A DNA stretch of 64,000 nucleotides, from positions 614,726,476-614,790,475 of the forward strand of contig NC_081408.1 of NCBI RefSeq assembly GCF_030272615.1, read 5' to 3'. Within the stretch, counting starts at the first letter, position 1. Each line of letters opens with the position of its first letter. The position numbers and the translations under genes are program-made. Below, piece by piece: positions 35,911-47,160 of this stretch. The stretch comes from Cryptomeria japonica (lineage: Eukaryota > Streptophyta > Pinopsida > Cupressales > Cupressaceae). The notes under the pieces are model-generated. The model was not told the origin of the DNA and did not search any database. It saw nothing but the letters and a program-made list of their open reading frames with translations.

Positions 35911-35922
35911 TGGTATCAGAGC
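35911..35922 (+). other. NA-2 primer binding site
   Basis: Canonical TGGTATCAGAGC two bases after the LTR, the initiator tRNA-Met site. Confidence 0.93.
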
Positions 35923-35970
35923 TTCAATATTGGAAAAAGGTTTAATTGCCTAAAGAGAAATATCTTATCA

Positions 35971-37324
35971 ATGGAAGGCTATAAACAATCTCGGAGGATT
36001 GTGTATCTGCAAGAAGAACTGGATCATGCTAATCAAGTGATCGCATACATGCAAAGGCAAATGCAAAAATCTTTGAAAGTGAGAAGAAGATTATCTGATG
36101 ATTTGCAGGACTCTCAAGAGTTAGTGGAACAAATTGAGACATCATCTAAGAACAATATATCTGAAGAAATTGAAGAAATGATTGGATTATTGAAAGAAAA
36201 GAACAAAGCACTGGCTGATCAACTGAAAGCAATGAAAAGAGAACATGAACATTTCAGCACACAGATGACTGAAAATCTTGATGCATTGAGGACAACCGAG
36301 GATAAAGTAAGAGATGTAGAAAGAGAGAAACAACAACTTGAAGTCTTAGTATCTGATAAGAATGATGAAATCACAAGGTTGACTGGAATTCAACAAAATC
36401 TATCATATCAACTAGGTTATGCACATCATGAAGCAATTCTGAAAAAATGATGAGAATCAAGAATTGAAACTTGAAGTATCAAGGTTGACCGATGAACTTG
36501 AATTAGAGAAGAAATCCAAAGAAACACTAAAGAAGAGTTATGAAGCATCAAAGATGTTGGATGAGCAACTGAATACAAGAAGACCCAACAAGGATGCAGG
36601 ACTCAGTTACAAAGGAAAAGACTCTACCGAGAAGGGAATTCATACTACTGAGAGAGGAGAATCATCAAAGCAAGCTGGAAACAAGAATAACATCAAAAGA
36701 AAGAAGCCTATTTGCAACTACTGTGGAAATCAAGGTCACACTGCCAACATGTGCCAAATCAGAAAAGGTAAGCAAGCAAATGTCACTAAGTCCAATGGTT
36801 ATTGTTACAATTGTAATAAATATGGTCACACATCTAATCAATGTAGGACAAAGTCTGTTAACAATTATCAGAAGGCAAAATTCAAAGGGTTTTGTAAAAA
36901 CTACAATAGATATGGACATAGTATCGAGAAGTGTTGGTTTAAGCAAAAGAACTATATGTGGTATGCACATCGAGCAAATGCTAGAGGTTACCGAACTCAC
37001 ACAGATCCTTACCGACAGTACTCTGCAGTACCATGGGATTACAATACAAGGATATGGTGTGAATGTTGTGGAAGATATGGACATATAAGTGCCAACTGCT
37101 TTATAAGGTTTGGAATGAACAACCGAAGATCATGGAGAAATCCTGTTATGGCACGTTTTCATTGTCACAAAGTTGGACATTTACCTGGAGATTGTAGAGA
37201 TCAACCTAGAAAAGACACTGAAGAAATAAAAGACAAATTAAAGATGATTTGGAAAAAGAATGAAATTGTGTCAAATGAAGTAAGCACCTTACCTACCGAG
37301 TTAGGTGCACCTATTCCAAATTAA
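35971..37324 (+). pseudogene. NA-2 ORF1: coiled-coil and five zinc knuckles
   Basis: The likely start is the ATG at 35971 (MEGYKQSRRIVYLQEELD). About 220 residues of charged heptad-rich coiled coil run into a single +1 frame change at an A6 run (36442-36447), after which the coil continues. Five CCHC or near-CCHC knuckles follow: CNYCGNQGHTANMC, CYNCNKYGHTSNQC, CKNYNRYGHSIEKC (second Cys replaced), CECCGRYGHISANC and FHCHKVGHLPGDC (first Cys replaced). The frame change is the only break in about 450 codons. It is a plausible nucleocapsid-type RNA-binding protein, but lacks the classical Copia gag core. Confidence 0.8.
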
Positions 37325-37876
37325 TCGGTAAAGGTATGAAGGGACTACATTATCTCAAGGTTAAATCTTAACAGTTCCTATTTTATTATGTACTTAATTC
37401 AAAATCTGCATAATTAAGATGTAATAGTAAAGTTTGAAATTCTATCAAAGTCTTTTAAAGCACTATACAGGAAAACTGTCAAGTCGGTGAATAAAGGAAA
37501 CTTGTCTAGTCGGTGAATGAAGGAAGTTTAGATACTCGGTTAAAGCAGAAAAAGGAAAGAAAGTTAACGTGAACCGAGAGAATTTAATGTTTTTGACCTA
37601 ACCCGCACAGAGCTCGATAAGGTATAATGTGTACTTAAAAGCATTTTTGCGGTCATTTTCACTTACCAAGTTTTCGAGAGAGCGGAGAAAAGCGAATCCA
37701 AGGCAATCAAAACCTCCTACAAAGTAAATTCAAGGTATTTACATCAATCTCAACACATTGTTAAGCTGGTTTACCGATCTTATCTAGTTGCCATTATCTG
37801 CTAAGTATAAAGCGTCTGTCATTTGAAAATCCTAAAACCCTAAGGATTCTTTGTTATCTTTTATCTGAAATCTACA
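37325..37876 (+). promoter_or_regulatory. Inter-ORF leader with TATA-like site and telobox
   Basis: No ORF spans this 550-bp gap. TATAATG lies at 37623-37629, an AG-rich stretch near 37675-37700, and a telobox AAACCCTAA at 37835-37843, 34 nt before the ORF2 ATG. NA-1 has a telobox at the same relative place. This resembles the 5' leader of a plant gene, so ORF2 may have its own transcript. That is inference. Confidence 0.45.
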
Positions 37877-40065
37877 ATGGCACCTAAGATCCAAGATCCC
37901 ATTATTGTCAAGAATGTAGAGAAGCCCTCACTAAAATACTCTTTGATTCCCAAAGTTGCATCTGAACCAGATGACAAAACCGTTTTTTCACTCATCCCGA
38001 ATAGAGTGTTGTTAGTCGAAGATGTGAGATTCTTCACCAAATGTCATGTTGAAGAACTTGGTCATGTTGAAATTAAAGACACCTATGATGAACTGTGCAC
38101 ATATGGTAAATTGAATAGAAAGTATGAACACATCAAGCTCAAGGGATTAACTGAAGCCCTAACCTATCCCCATGTGTTCAAACCCTAGTGGGTTAAGTTT
38201 GTTCTAAGCAGAGTTCACGATGATTTCATGTGGCTAGAAGAACAACCATTTAAGATTACCAAGGAGATCATTCATCTGATTACCGGTTACCCCATTTATG
38301 ATCATGCCCGAGCCCAAAAGATGATATCACAGAAGGAATTGATCAGTTTAACCGGAGTGGAATCAGATTGCAGAGGATTGAAACTGAATAATGTCACTGA
38401 TGAAGAACTAAAATTTGCCATAAGAGTAATGGGTTACTATTTCTTCCAATCAGCAAGGGAAAATAGTGTACCCTGTGCAGCAGTAGACTTGGCATACCAA
38501 ATTGTGAAAAAGGGAATGAAAATTGATCTATGTGAGGTGTTGCTAAAGAACCTGTTTGAGAATCTAAACACCATCAGGAAGCCGAAGAAAAACAACTTGG
38601 CTAATACACTAAAGTTTGGATCATTACTTGTATGCATGTTTTTCTATTTTGAAAAATTCTTTCCATCAGTCGGTAAAATTGTTTGGGAACTACACTGACC
38701 AATCACCCATCAGATAAATGACTTCATCAAGAAGTTAGGTGATAATATCAATGATATTATGGATGACTACTTCAGCAAATTTCAAGAGAAAATGCATAAC
38801 AGATACCAGATTCCACCCCAGCTAGTAGAGAAATACAAAAATGATATATGTTTTGAAGTTCACACTGATTACTGTTATGTGAATGTTGTGGAACCGAGAA
38901 CTCAATCTTTGTCACCTATGGGATACGAGATTGATTTTGACATCACACAACATCAAATTGATGCATTTCTCACATTACCGAGGCATGATACTGAGCTAAG
39001 GTATGGAACCTATGAGGAAGTAAAGGAAAAGGTAAAGATGAACATTTAAGTACCCAAAGCTACAAGAAAGGCAACAAAAATGATCAAGCCATTGTCAGAG
39101 AAATTTAGAGAAGACTCTTCCTCTACACCTGTCAAAGGCACCATTTCCATTATCGAAGAGGAATATGAAGCCCAAGAGGTAGAAATAACACTAAGCACTG
39201 AATTACCTAAGGGTAAAGTGTTGAAGGGAAAGAAATAGGACACATCAAAGGCCTCGCCGACTCCACCTCCAAAGTGACCTAACACAAGAGCATCTGCAGC
39301 CTCACTGAGTAAGAAAACAAAAGTGTTACTGCTCCCAAGGTAACAAAGACCTACAAGAAATCTACTTGGAGAATCATTTTGGCAAAAGAGTCTAGTGATA
39401 ACGAATCAGAGGATGCAAGCAAATTTCAGATTGTCAAAAGCAAGAAGGTAAATGTACATAGTGTTGAAAACATCTGTGCTAATCTGAAAGAATGTGGAGG
39501 ATTTTGTTCATTCAGATATGTAAAGTATGAAACCAGAAATAATGATGAGAAGAGACAAATTGAAGAAGCTGTCATCTGCACACTTCTAAAATTCCAGTTA
39601 GCTCCATTGGAACTAGCAAAGTCACTTCCAAATGAACTTTACTTGCATATTGATAATAGGTGGAAGTATGCAATGGACTCAGAGAAACAGATCAGAGAGA
39701 GAAGTATGGTTCATTTATTTCTTGAAATGTCAGTAGCTAAAATAAAAGAACATCTGACAACCTACAACTTTCTTGTCAAACAGAGAGCCTTAAAACTGAT
39801 GAATGGGCTGTACATTGAAGAACACAAGATCATGATGGATATAATGAGACTACAGACATTATTCCTTCCTCATCTTTCATCCATCCAAGAACAGATCAAC
39901 CGAGCCACCTCCCTATCTACTACACAAGAGGGAAGCACTCTAGATGGCTTAATATCATTATTGGCTGATATTCAAGCACATAATTATTTAATGGACAGTG
40001 TAAAGAATGCACTCTCTGTCGCTCTCACCGAAGCCCGGACCAAGTACAAATCCATTTTTGATTAG
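37877..40065 (+). pseudogene. NA-2 ORF2: unknown protein shared with NA-1 and NA-3
   Basis: The ATG at 37877 (MAPKIQDPIIVKNVEKP) starts a frame interrupted by TAG 38186, TGA 38696, TAA 39047 and TAG near 39237, with a frame change before 39379; the last block 39379-40065 is open. Order of blocks: IKDTYDELCTYGKL; HDDFMWLEEQPFKITKEII and ITGYP; IDLCEVLL, then FGSLLVCMFFYF; VEKYKND, VEPRT, PMGYE, RYGTYEEV; a Lys/Glu/Pro linker; RQIEEAVICTLL; and a C-terminal helical region. About 720 codons if uninterrupted. No catalytic motif, membrane segment or known domain is evident to me, apart from one hydrophobic stretch after IDLCEVLL. Function unknown; conservation in three families suggests a selected role in the element's life cycle. 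Confidence 0.8.
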
Positions 40066-40457
40066 TTACCACCCCCGAATGGTAATTAAGTTTTGATGTT
40101 TGTCAAAAAGGGTGATTAATACAATATTGGGGGAGTGATATAGTATTCAAAGTATCAAACAAAAGGAGTATAGTATATAGGGGGAGTATACCGAGCAGAG
40201 CAAGCAGAGTATCCAAGAGCAGTGAACTGAGTAGTGAACAGGACAGTAAGAAAAGATCAAGAGCAACACATAGAACATTAATCACCGAGCATGCAAAATC
40301 AGAGTTTTGTATAGTATATCGATAAGGGGAGTATATCTGGATATATTATTTTATTCACTATTGTACATACTGTCAGTATAGTCAAATTTTGCAAGTATAT
40401 AGATTTTTGAGTTATAACTCTAAAAGTAGTTTTTTGTCAAACATCTCAACTAATGTC

Positions 40458-40468
40458 AAAAGGGGAGA
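40458..40468 (+). other. NA-2 polypurine tract
   Basis: AAAAGGGGAGA, preceded by TAATGTC, abuts the 3' LTR. Upstream G-rich tracts that could be secondary sites lie at 40120-40138 (TATTGGGGGAGTGA) and about 40178 (TAGGGGGAGTA). Confidence 0.8.
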
Positions 40469-40469
40469 T

Positions 40470-41609
40470 TGTTACTACTTATCAAGTTGCCATTAGTTTC
40501 ATGTCAAAGTTATACTATATACTCTAGTCGGTTACTACTACCAAAATATTCAGTCGGTATGCACAGTCTAGTCGGTTACAGAAGAAAGTAGTCTCAGAGT
40601 GTAGTTTACACCGAGCTGTCTATTGAGTATCATTCCATGTCTATTGAGCAACAAAGATGACACACTGAGTTGATACACACTGAGTTAAACGTGTTACCAG
40701 ATTCATTGAACCTAGACATACATATGAAAACGTGTTACAAGATCGAGGAACATCTAACCGTTATCACATTGGAAATTGCACTCAAAGATTGTGTATGATT
40801 TTGAGGTTATCTAACCAATGAAATATCTTGCATGGTTATTCATTTTATAAATCATATTTGTAAGATCAAAGCAATGAATGGATCACCGACATAAGAGATC
40901 TATTTATACAGCATGAGTTAAGAATTAACCAGGTGTGTGCACGAGTGTAAGAAGTCTGTTATAGAGACACAAAGGTCACCGAGAAGGTTTTCAAAGAATA
41001 GTTAAAGAATAGAGTAAACAGAAGGGTTTATCGAGTTACTATATGGGTTACCGAGGTATGCTATAAGCAAGGTAATCATATTCTGAGCACATAGAATTTT
41101 CTATAACATTCCAGATGTAAAGTTGTAGATATTTGTAATGATTTTATTGTAATATTTTGAAGTTGTAAGAGAAACCTTTAATAGGGTAAAAGACTCTAAT
41201 CAAGTCTATAAATTGTAAAGCCTCTAACCAGGTGCAACATTTAGTTTAAGTGTTGTAAAATCCTTTAGCAAGGTAGATCTAACAGATCTTATTACTCCTA
41301 ACAGGGTAAGCTACCAGAAATAGCTACACATGTAGCTCTAACCAAGCACTCTTTAATATTACAGTAGTGAAGTTGTTGGTGACATCCCCACCACAGTTTT
41401 TCTCTCTAACCAAGAGTTTCTGCGTAACCAAAATATATGTGTTATGGAGTGAATCATGTATGATTGTTATCTATTTGTTTTAGCTTTATATTATGTTACT
41501 GCACTATTTAGTTTATGCATAAATATAAAGTTCTTATTGAAGAAAAGTTTTGAAGTACTGATTCACCCCTCCCCTCTCAGTACATTAGCTTTCCATATTG
41601 GGCCTAACA
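40470..41609 (+). repeat. NA-2 3' LTR
   Basis: 1140 bp, TGTTACTACT to GGCCTAACA, the close partner of 34770-35908. Hairpin GTACTGA/TCAGTAC at 41555-41583. Confidence 0.93.
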
Positions 41610-41614
41610 GATCA

Positions 41615-42129
41615 TGGGACAAGATATAGAAGATATCAAAAGAAAAACAAAATAGATAGAAGATCAAGCCATGGAGGTTGTGGAAAAACTAGAGGTTACT
41701 TTGTCTTCTCCTCCGAAGAAGACAAACATACGATCTAGTCTAGGAGAGACAAGTAGCGAGATAGATCTAAGAAAGAGAATAGAGGAGTAGATGAGTGAAA
41801 ATGTTGAACTAGAAACTGATCAAGTTGATCAAATGAACATATAGAAAAATGTAGAGGACGTAGTTGAAGATATTTCAAAAGACACTAAGTAGGAAAAAAG
41901 CAAAAAGGATCTAGAGAAGGAGAAAGTAGAAGAAAAGGAGGAAGAGAAAACATAATTAATAACATAAGAGAAAGAAAAGACAAAAGATAAGAAGTAGAGT
42001 CATGTGACAAAGAAGGAGAAAGAGAAGGATGTTTATTGGAGAATCTTTCAGATCCTCCAAATATTCTACATCAGACTTGTTGTTGTTGCAAAGGAATTTC
42101 ACTCCAATTGTCACTGCAAAGGTATTTCA
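41615..42129 (+). pseudogene. NA-3 ORF2, piece 4 (acidic/basic linker)
   Basis: This continues piece 3 after NA-2. It is a Glu/Lys-rich stretch (for example KEKVEEKEEEKT) with several TAG codons in place of Lys or Gln codons. A linker of the same character lies between the LN block and the IDLS block of NA-1 (around 3370-3550). It ends at the SL-3 insertion. Confidence 0.6.
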
Positions 42130-43285
42130 TGTTAAAGATAGATGCTTTTTTGTCATCGATGTCAAACCGTGTGGTCCGTATGGGTTATGGTCCAGACATC
42201 AGTGGAGTTAGCTATAGTGTTGAAGTATTTTTTGTTATGTCTTTGGACCAGACGTCACTATAATTGGTTCTATCATTTGGATGTGGATAGGTTGTGTTGG
42301 TAATTGATCCAATTGATATAAACTTGTTTTTTATGGTAAGGACAACTGGAAGCTTGATCTTTGTGGTCCGAGTGTTGCTTGTTTTGGTCTAGCTTTTTGC
42401 AATTGTGAAATGATGTGATTGGTACATGTGTTTAAGATATTTTATCAGAGTTAAATGTAACATATATTTTTCATTCAGTGATTATGTGTGAAGTATTCTT
42501 TTGGTCTGGTGTTGCATGTTTGATTTGGTTTGGTTTGGTTTGGATTATATTATGTGTGTTTCATATGTTGCTCTAGTTGTATACCTTGAGTCAGAAATGT
42601 GCTTACACATTACAATATTTCTTTTGGCCAACTTGGTGAGGATTTTTTTTCTCCTAGTTTGGTATATATGTGATGATTTTTTTGAAAATAAAATATGGGA
42701 TATGAGTGTGTGGAATTCAACAGTGAGCATGTGCGACTTGATGCAAGGATGTTGATGTGATTCTAGTTGCCATATCAGAAGGGATTACAGTGCAGAGGTG
42801 ACAGTTGATATAGAAGAAATAATTTGGAGATTTGGTGATCTGGATATTTCTATAATGTCAGAGATTGTGCTATAATAGAGACTGTAATCAGCATTCTGAG
42901 ATGCCTTTGTTCATACAGTTATTTTTCTATAAGTAGTAATTTTATATCTTGCTCTGTTGTAGTTAGCTTCAGTGTGCAAGTCCTTTTATTGTATCTTGCC
43001 CCAAGAGTAGTTAGCCTTGGTCTACAAGTCCGGAGTAGTGATCCCCCTCTTTTGTACAAGATTTATATATAGTAGATTGATTCTATGACTTGGCGCTCAT
43101 TGTGGTTTTCCCCAGTTTGGGTTTTCCATGTATAAAATTTTGGTGTTCATGTGTGATAGATATGAATGTTCTTGTAACATCTTCATTTAATTGTTGATGA
43201 AAGTTTTTTGTATGGAATTGTAGTTTATGTTGATTCACCCCTCTCTTCCCCTCCCACTTCTCAACATCTGGTGTGTGGTCAACAC
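42130..43285 (+). mobile_element. SL-3: solo LTR in NA-3 ORF2
   Basis: 1156 bp, TGTTAAAGAT to GTCAACA. The flanks TTTCA (42125-42129) and CTTCA (43286-43290) agree at 4 of 5 positions. The start resembles the NA-3 3' LTR start (both have TGTCAT.GATGTCAAAC about 20 bp in), so it may be a solo LTR of the NA-3 family. The C-rich-loop hairpin ATGTTGA/TCAACAT is at 43228-43268. ORF2 similarity resumes immediately after 43286, which confirms the right border. Confidence 0.75.
43228..43268 (+). other. C-rich-loop hairpin, SL-3
   Basis: ATGTTGA (43228-43234) pairs perfectly with TCAACAT (43262-43268). Here even the inner CTGA/TCAG pair of the other families has changed to TTGA/TCAA. Confidence 0.75.
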
Positions 43286-43392
43286 TTCAAGTGTCCATGT
43301 CCCAAGTTCAAATTGACCTTAGCCGATTGTCACCCCTACATATTTTGCATCTATGTGATGTCCTCCATCATACTGCAAGAAATAAATTTATC
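43286..43392 (+). pseudogene. NA-3 ORF2, piece 5 (IDLS block)
   Basis: Only about 35 codons between SL-3 and SL-4, but they read SQVQIDLSRLSPLHIL, matching SQGPIDLSSLCPIQAL of NA-1. This shows that the flanking LTRs are insertions in one ORF. Confidence 0.65.
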
Positions 43393-43984
43393 TATAGACA
43401 CTTAGAATTATCCTAATATAATTAAATAAATATTTAATTTATTTAACTATTTTATCCCAAGCCTTCTATTAATTAAATAGTTTTTTATTTGTTTAATTAA
43501 TTCGCTTATCCTTTTCTACCCTTTCCCTATTTAAATAAATATTTTATTTATTTAAATTATCCTTTCTCTAAATTAAATAAATGTTTTATTTATTTAATTA
43601 GTCTCACTTCCTCTATTAATTAAATAGATCTTTATTTATTTAATTAATTCATTTAGCTTTTTTCCTCCATGACACTTGTCATTTATCTCTTAATTTTCCT
43701 CTAACTCCCCTTCATATTTAATTATTTTTCCTACCTACCCTTTTATCCTAGCTGACCATTTATCTTTTTACCTCTTAATCTTATCCCTCCATTTTGTAAG
43801 ATGTTCTCTATAGAAGAAGATACTCTCTTCCTTATCAAACCTAATTCAATAATCTAGCAAATATTTATGCAATCAAACTTCAAGCAATCAAGCGACCTCA
43901 CAACCACAATCCGTTCTTTGTTGAGCTCTTTTAGCACACAATACAAAATCGTTTGCAATAGTTCATCATCATTATTTTTCAGCA
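43393..43984 (+). repeat. SL-4: AT-rich LTR fragment, GYP-like, plus strand
   Basis: The start TATAGACACTTAGAATT resembles the GYP-1 LTR start TGTAGACACCTAAAATT. It is followed by five AT-only inverted repeats of the type TTAAATAAAT with ATTTATTTAA, spaced 45-55 bp (43410-43660). The right border near 43984 is inferred from where NA-3 coding similarity resumes. No target-site duplication is confirmed. Confidence 0.5.
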
Positions 43985-44466
43985 TATAAATTATTATATC
44001 TCAAGTGGAGCGTATCAAGTTGATTTTTGATGCATTGAAGTTTCTTCATGAGAGACTTCTAGAGGTTTCTTTCAATGAATCACTAAGTGATGTAGAGTAC
44101 CTACTTGTGTTGCTTTAGAAGTTGAAAGATCATGTTTCTAATTTGGAAGCTACAATTTTGAAAGATGTTGAGAAGAAGGTAGAAGAGAAAAGATTGGGAA
44201 GCTAGTAAACAAGTAAGCAGATGTACATACCCATCTACAATAAAATGTAAGAGTATTTTAAATGAGTCTAGATCATATCTATCACTAGTGGCCTAAATCA
44301 ATGAAAGAGATCAAATATTTGATAGATACTTTGGAAGCACATATTCTTCAACTATCCAATGCAGTGGATTTAAAGAATTATGTAGATGGTATCAAAAGAC
44401 TACAAATAAAGAACATATATATAAAGGTAAATCTATTGATAGATCAGAAGGAGAAGATAAGGAATG
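43985..44466 (+). pseudogene. NA-3 ORF2, piece 6 (C-terminal helical region)
   Basis: QVERIKLIFDALKFLHERLL and ESLSDVEYLL, then a coiled-coil-like LKDHVSNLEATILKDVEKK, correspond to ELITLEIYVLEKIL and the following helices of NA-1. A 60-codon open stretch from 44301 (MKEIKYLIDTLEAHILQ) follows. Stops at about 44117 and 44205. It ends at the COP-4 insertion. Confidence 0.6.
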
Positions 44467-46008
44467 TGTTAATCTTAGAGGATCTAGTTAATACTAAGAG
44501 GGGGGGTGAATCAGTATAAACAATAATTTGAAATCAGAAGCTCAAACTCATAAAACTTTCACCAAATCAAATATAGATCAAGACTAGAGTCATTTACCAA
44601 TACCAATATCTACTGATTAACATCTGGTAAACTGATATATCAATGTTGCACATTAAGTGCTCATTAACCATGCATAAAATGAAAGTAAAGAAAACCATCA
44701 CATCAAAAACATTCACCATATGAACACCATGATTTTCATGTGGAAACCCAAATAGGGAAAAACCATGGTGGGAATTGGTACCCACAAATATTTTGCACTC
44801 TTTCAGAATGTGCCCTATTAGGAGCCAAGCCCGATTAGAAGCTTACAATGATGCCCTCTTAGGAGCAGACCCTGTTAGGAGTCACTTGGTTAAGGGATTT
44901 ACCTCAACCCTGTTAGGAGATTTGATATGTTAGGATCAACCTTGCAAGAGGATTTAGAACTCATATATTGAGTCACCCTGGTAGGGGATTTTACAATGTG
45001 AGGCCTATTAGGACCTACCTGATTAAGGGATTTTAGCTGATGTAATTGTTAGAGAATAATAGTGAATGATCTGTGTATAGCACTCAACTACTTGTTTGAT
45101 AAGATCCAATTAAGTTCTTAGTTTGCATCACTCTAGAAGATCTTCTCACACAGCTTGGTTTGGCTTCACACACTTCTCAAAATCATCGACACTTCAAAAC
45201 ATCAACCTTACCGACATAAATAACCTTTACAACTAGGTCAGCATCAATACCCTAAGACTTACTACATAGATCATCAGAGATCTTTACAAATCATTATAGA
45301 TCATCATATGGATCATTACAATCAATTAAAAGATAATATTAATCATTGAATGATCATAAATTGTCACAACAAGTTGATCTGGTTCAAAGTCAAACCCTTA
45401 GCTCATTTTGCTAAGCACTTTGCACATTCCCAAGAAATTTTCTCTCCAAATGTGCTAAAACATCTTTCAAACACATCACGTGATTTGTGACGTGCTATCA
45501 TCAACATGTGAACTTGATGTAGATCATCACCAAACCAAAAATCATTACCGGTCAAGAGAATTCTTTATCGGTCCTTAAACCTTGGCAAAAACTCAACAAA
45601 AATTATAAACATAACTTCTGGTTATCACAACATGATGCGGTTCCAGTTAGATACATGTTACAATGATAGAAACTTACATTCAAAATCACAAAGCCTCAAT
45701 CATCACCAATCGCCAAATACAAACATAATATTTCCTCATTTACCGATTAAGGTCTTAATCTCAGTTTCTTGATTCTTTATCAATAAGCCCTCTCCGATAG
45801 ACCAAAAGATTTAGATGACACAATAAAACATAAATAAACATCAGTAGAAATGAATAAACATTAGTTTCCATCAATGACAACATAAATAAATGATCAAATT
45901 CATCCATCATGCAATCTCAATCTCTTCATCACAATGTCAACTCAAACAATCTTGTATCGGTTCAGTCATCATTCTCCATCTGTATCAATTATGCCAAACA
46001 CGCCAACA
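44467..46008 (-). repeat. COP-4 3' LTR
   Basis: 1542 bp, closely similar to 58701-60252. It contains repeated GTTAGGA words (for example CCTATTAGGAGCC), GTGGG/CCCAC at 44768-44785 and the C-rich-loop hairpin at 44491-44517 (ATACTAA/TCAGTAT, one mispair). Confidence 0.9.
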
Positions 46009-46022
46009 ATCTCTGCCTTTGG
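46009..46022 (-). other. COP-4 polypurine tract
   Basis: The minus strand reads CCAAAGGCAGAGAT beside the 3' LTR. A cleaner upstream tract, AAAAGGGGGAG, lies at 46201-46212. Confidence 0.7.
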
Positions 46023-46380
46023 CATTGATGGAAACACTAAACATCAACATAATCAACTCATATTGTTCTTCTATGTTCTGGACCTTCTCTGCAACTCTTC
46101 TCTTCTCTGGTGCACCTCATTTGTCGGTTACACTTTATCTTCAATTACACATCTTCTCCTCTTGATCATATGTCTTCTCTTATGACTAATCATATTTCTT
46201 CTCCCCCTTTTACATAAATGCCAAAGGCTCATAAGAATCACAAATCATCAAATTTGTTGTTGCTATCTTCAACATGTTTTCAAACTCATCTAAGTTGCTC
46301 CCCCTATAGAGTAGCCTGCAGCTCATCAATCCAAAGTGAAAAATAGTCATGAAGCCCACTGGATTGGTGCATCCTGCATT

Positions 46381-47160
46381 CTAGTCCTTTTTGAGTAGGG
46401 GTTTGACCCCTAATTTACCTCTGAGATAATCAAAGGTTATCTTTGGCAATGGTTTTGTTGAAATGTCTGCTAGATGCTCTTTTCTTGTCACATACTCCAT
46501 TCTGACTTCTTTTTCCTGTACTCTTTCCCTTAGAAAATGATATTTCAATTCTATGTGCTTTGTTCTTGCATGTAACATAGGATTTTTTTTAATATTAATT
46601 GCACTAGTATTATCATAGTAAATAGTTATTGGTTCAGACATATCAAATTTTAATCCTTCAAGCACATGCCTCATCTAGATTGCCTGCATGCAATTCATTG
46701 ATGTTGCAACATACTCTGCCTCTGTTGTTGACTAAGAAACACAAGTTTGCTTCTTACTTATCTAAGCAACCAATCTGCCTCCAAGAAGAAAATCTCCACC
46801 GATAGTTCTTTTTCGGTCATCAACATTACCTGCCCAATCTGCATCACTAAACACATTCAAAGAAAAATTTCCTTTATAAGGATACCATAAACCATAATCT
46901 ACTGTGACTTTCAGGTACCAGAATATCCTTTTCACTGCTACCAAGTGAGTCTCCTTGGGATCCTTTTGAAATCTAGAAACCAATCCAATAGCATGTGCAA
47001 TATCTGGTCTGCTATGAATGACATAATGCAATTTACCAACCATAGACTTGTATTCTTTCTCATCAACAGATGTTGAATCATCTTGTTTAGATAGCTTGCA
47101 GCCTGTCACCATCAGAGTACCAAGCGGTTTACAATGCTCCATGTCAAAAAAAATCAACAT
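46381..47160 (-). pseudogene. COP-4 RNase H region
   Basis: Two open blocks, 47160-46762 and 46674-46381, are separated by a short gap with stops. SRPDIAHAIGLVSRF and SDADWAGNVDDRKRT are the usual connection and RNase H start; YYDNTSAINIKKNP, ARTKHIELKYHFLRE and ADISTKPLP are the usual end. The active-site Asp of DADWAG is present. The sequence is more diverged from COP-2 and COP-3 than these are from each other. Confidence 0.9.

Larger units (their letters stand above)
34770..41609 (+). mobile_element. NA-2: non-autonomous LTR retrotransposon, best preserved of its kind here
   Basis: LTRs lie at 34770-35908 and 40470-41609, with a perfect target-site duplication GATCA (34765-34769 and 41610-41614). 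The 6840-bp element has a perfect iMet primer site, a coiled-coil/zinc-knuckle ORF1, a leader with a telobox, ORF2 shared with NA-1 and NA-3, and a polypurine tract. No pol motif is present. The LTRs differ at roughly 5-6 percent of positions by my count, many being C/T or G/A changes, so the insertion is younger than the NA-3 it lies in. Confidence 0.92.

Noticed and set aside
35911-35922. tRNA-Met gene fragment
   Set aside because: The 12-bp match beside an LTR is the primer binding site; no cloverleaf is present.
36665-37084. 139-codon minus-strand ORF opposite the NA-2 zinc knuckles
   Set aside because: It is a shadow of the knuckle region (Cys/His codons read backwards).
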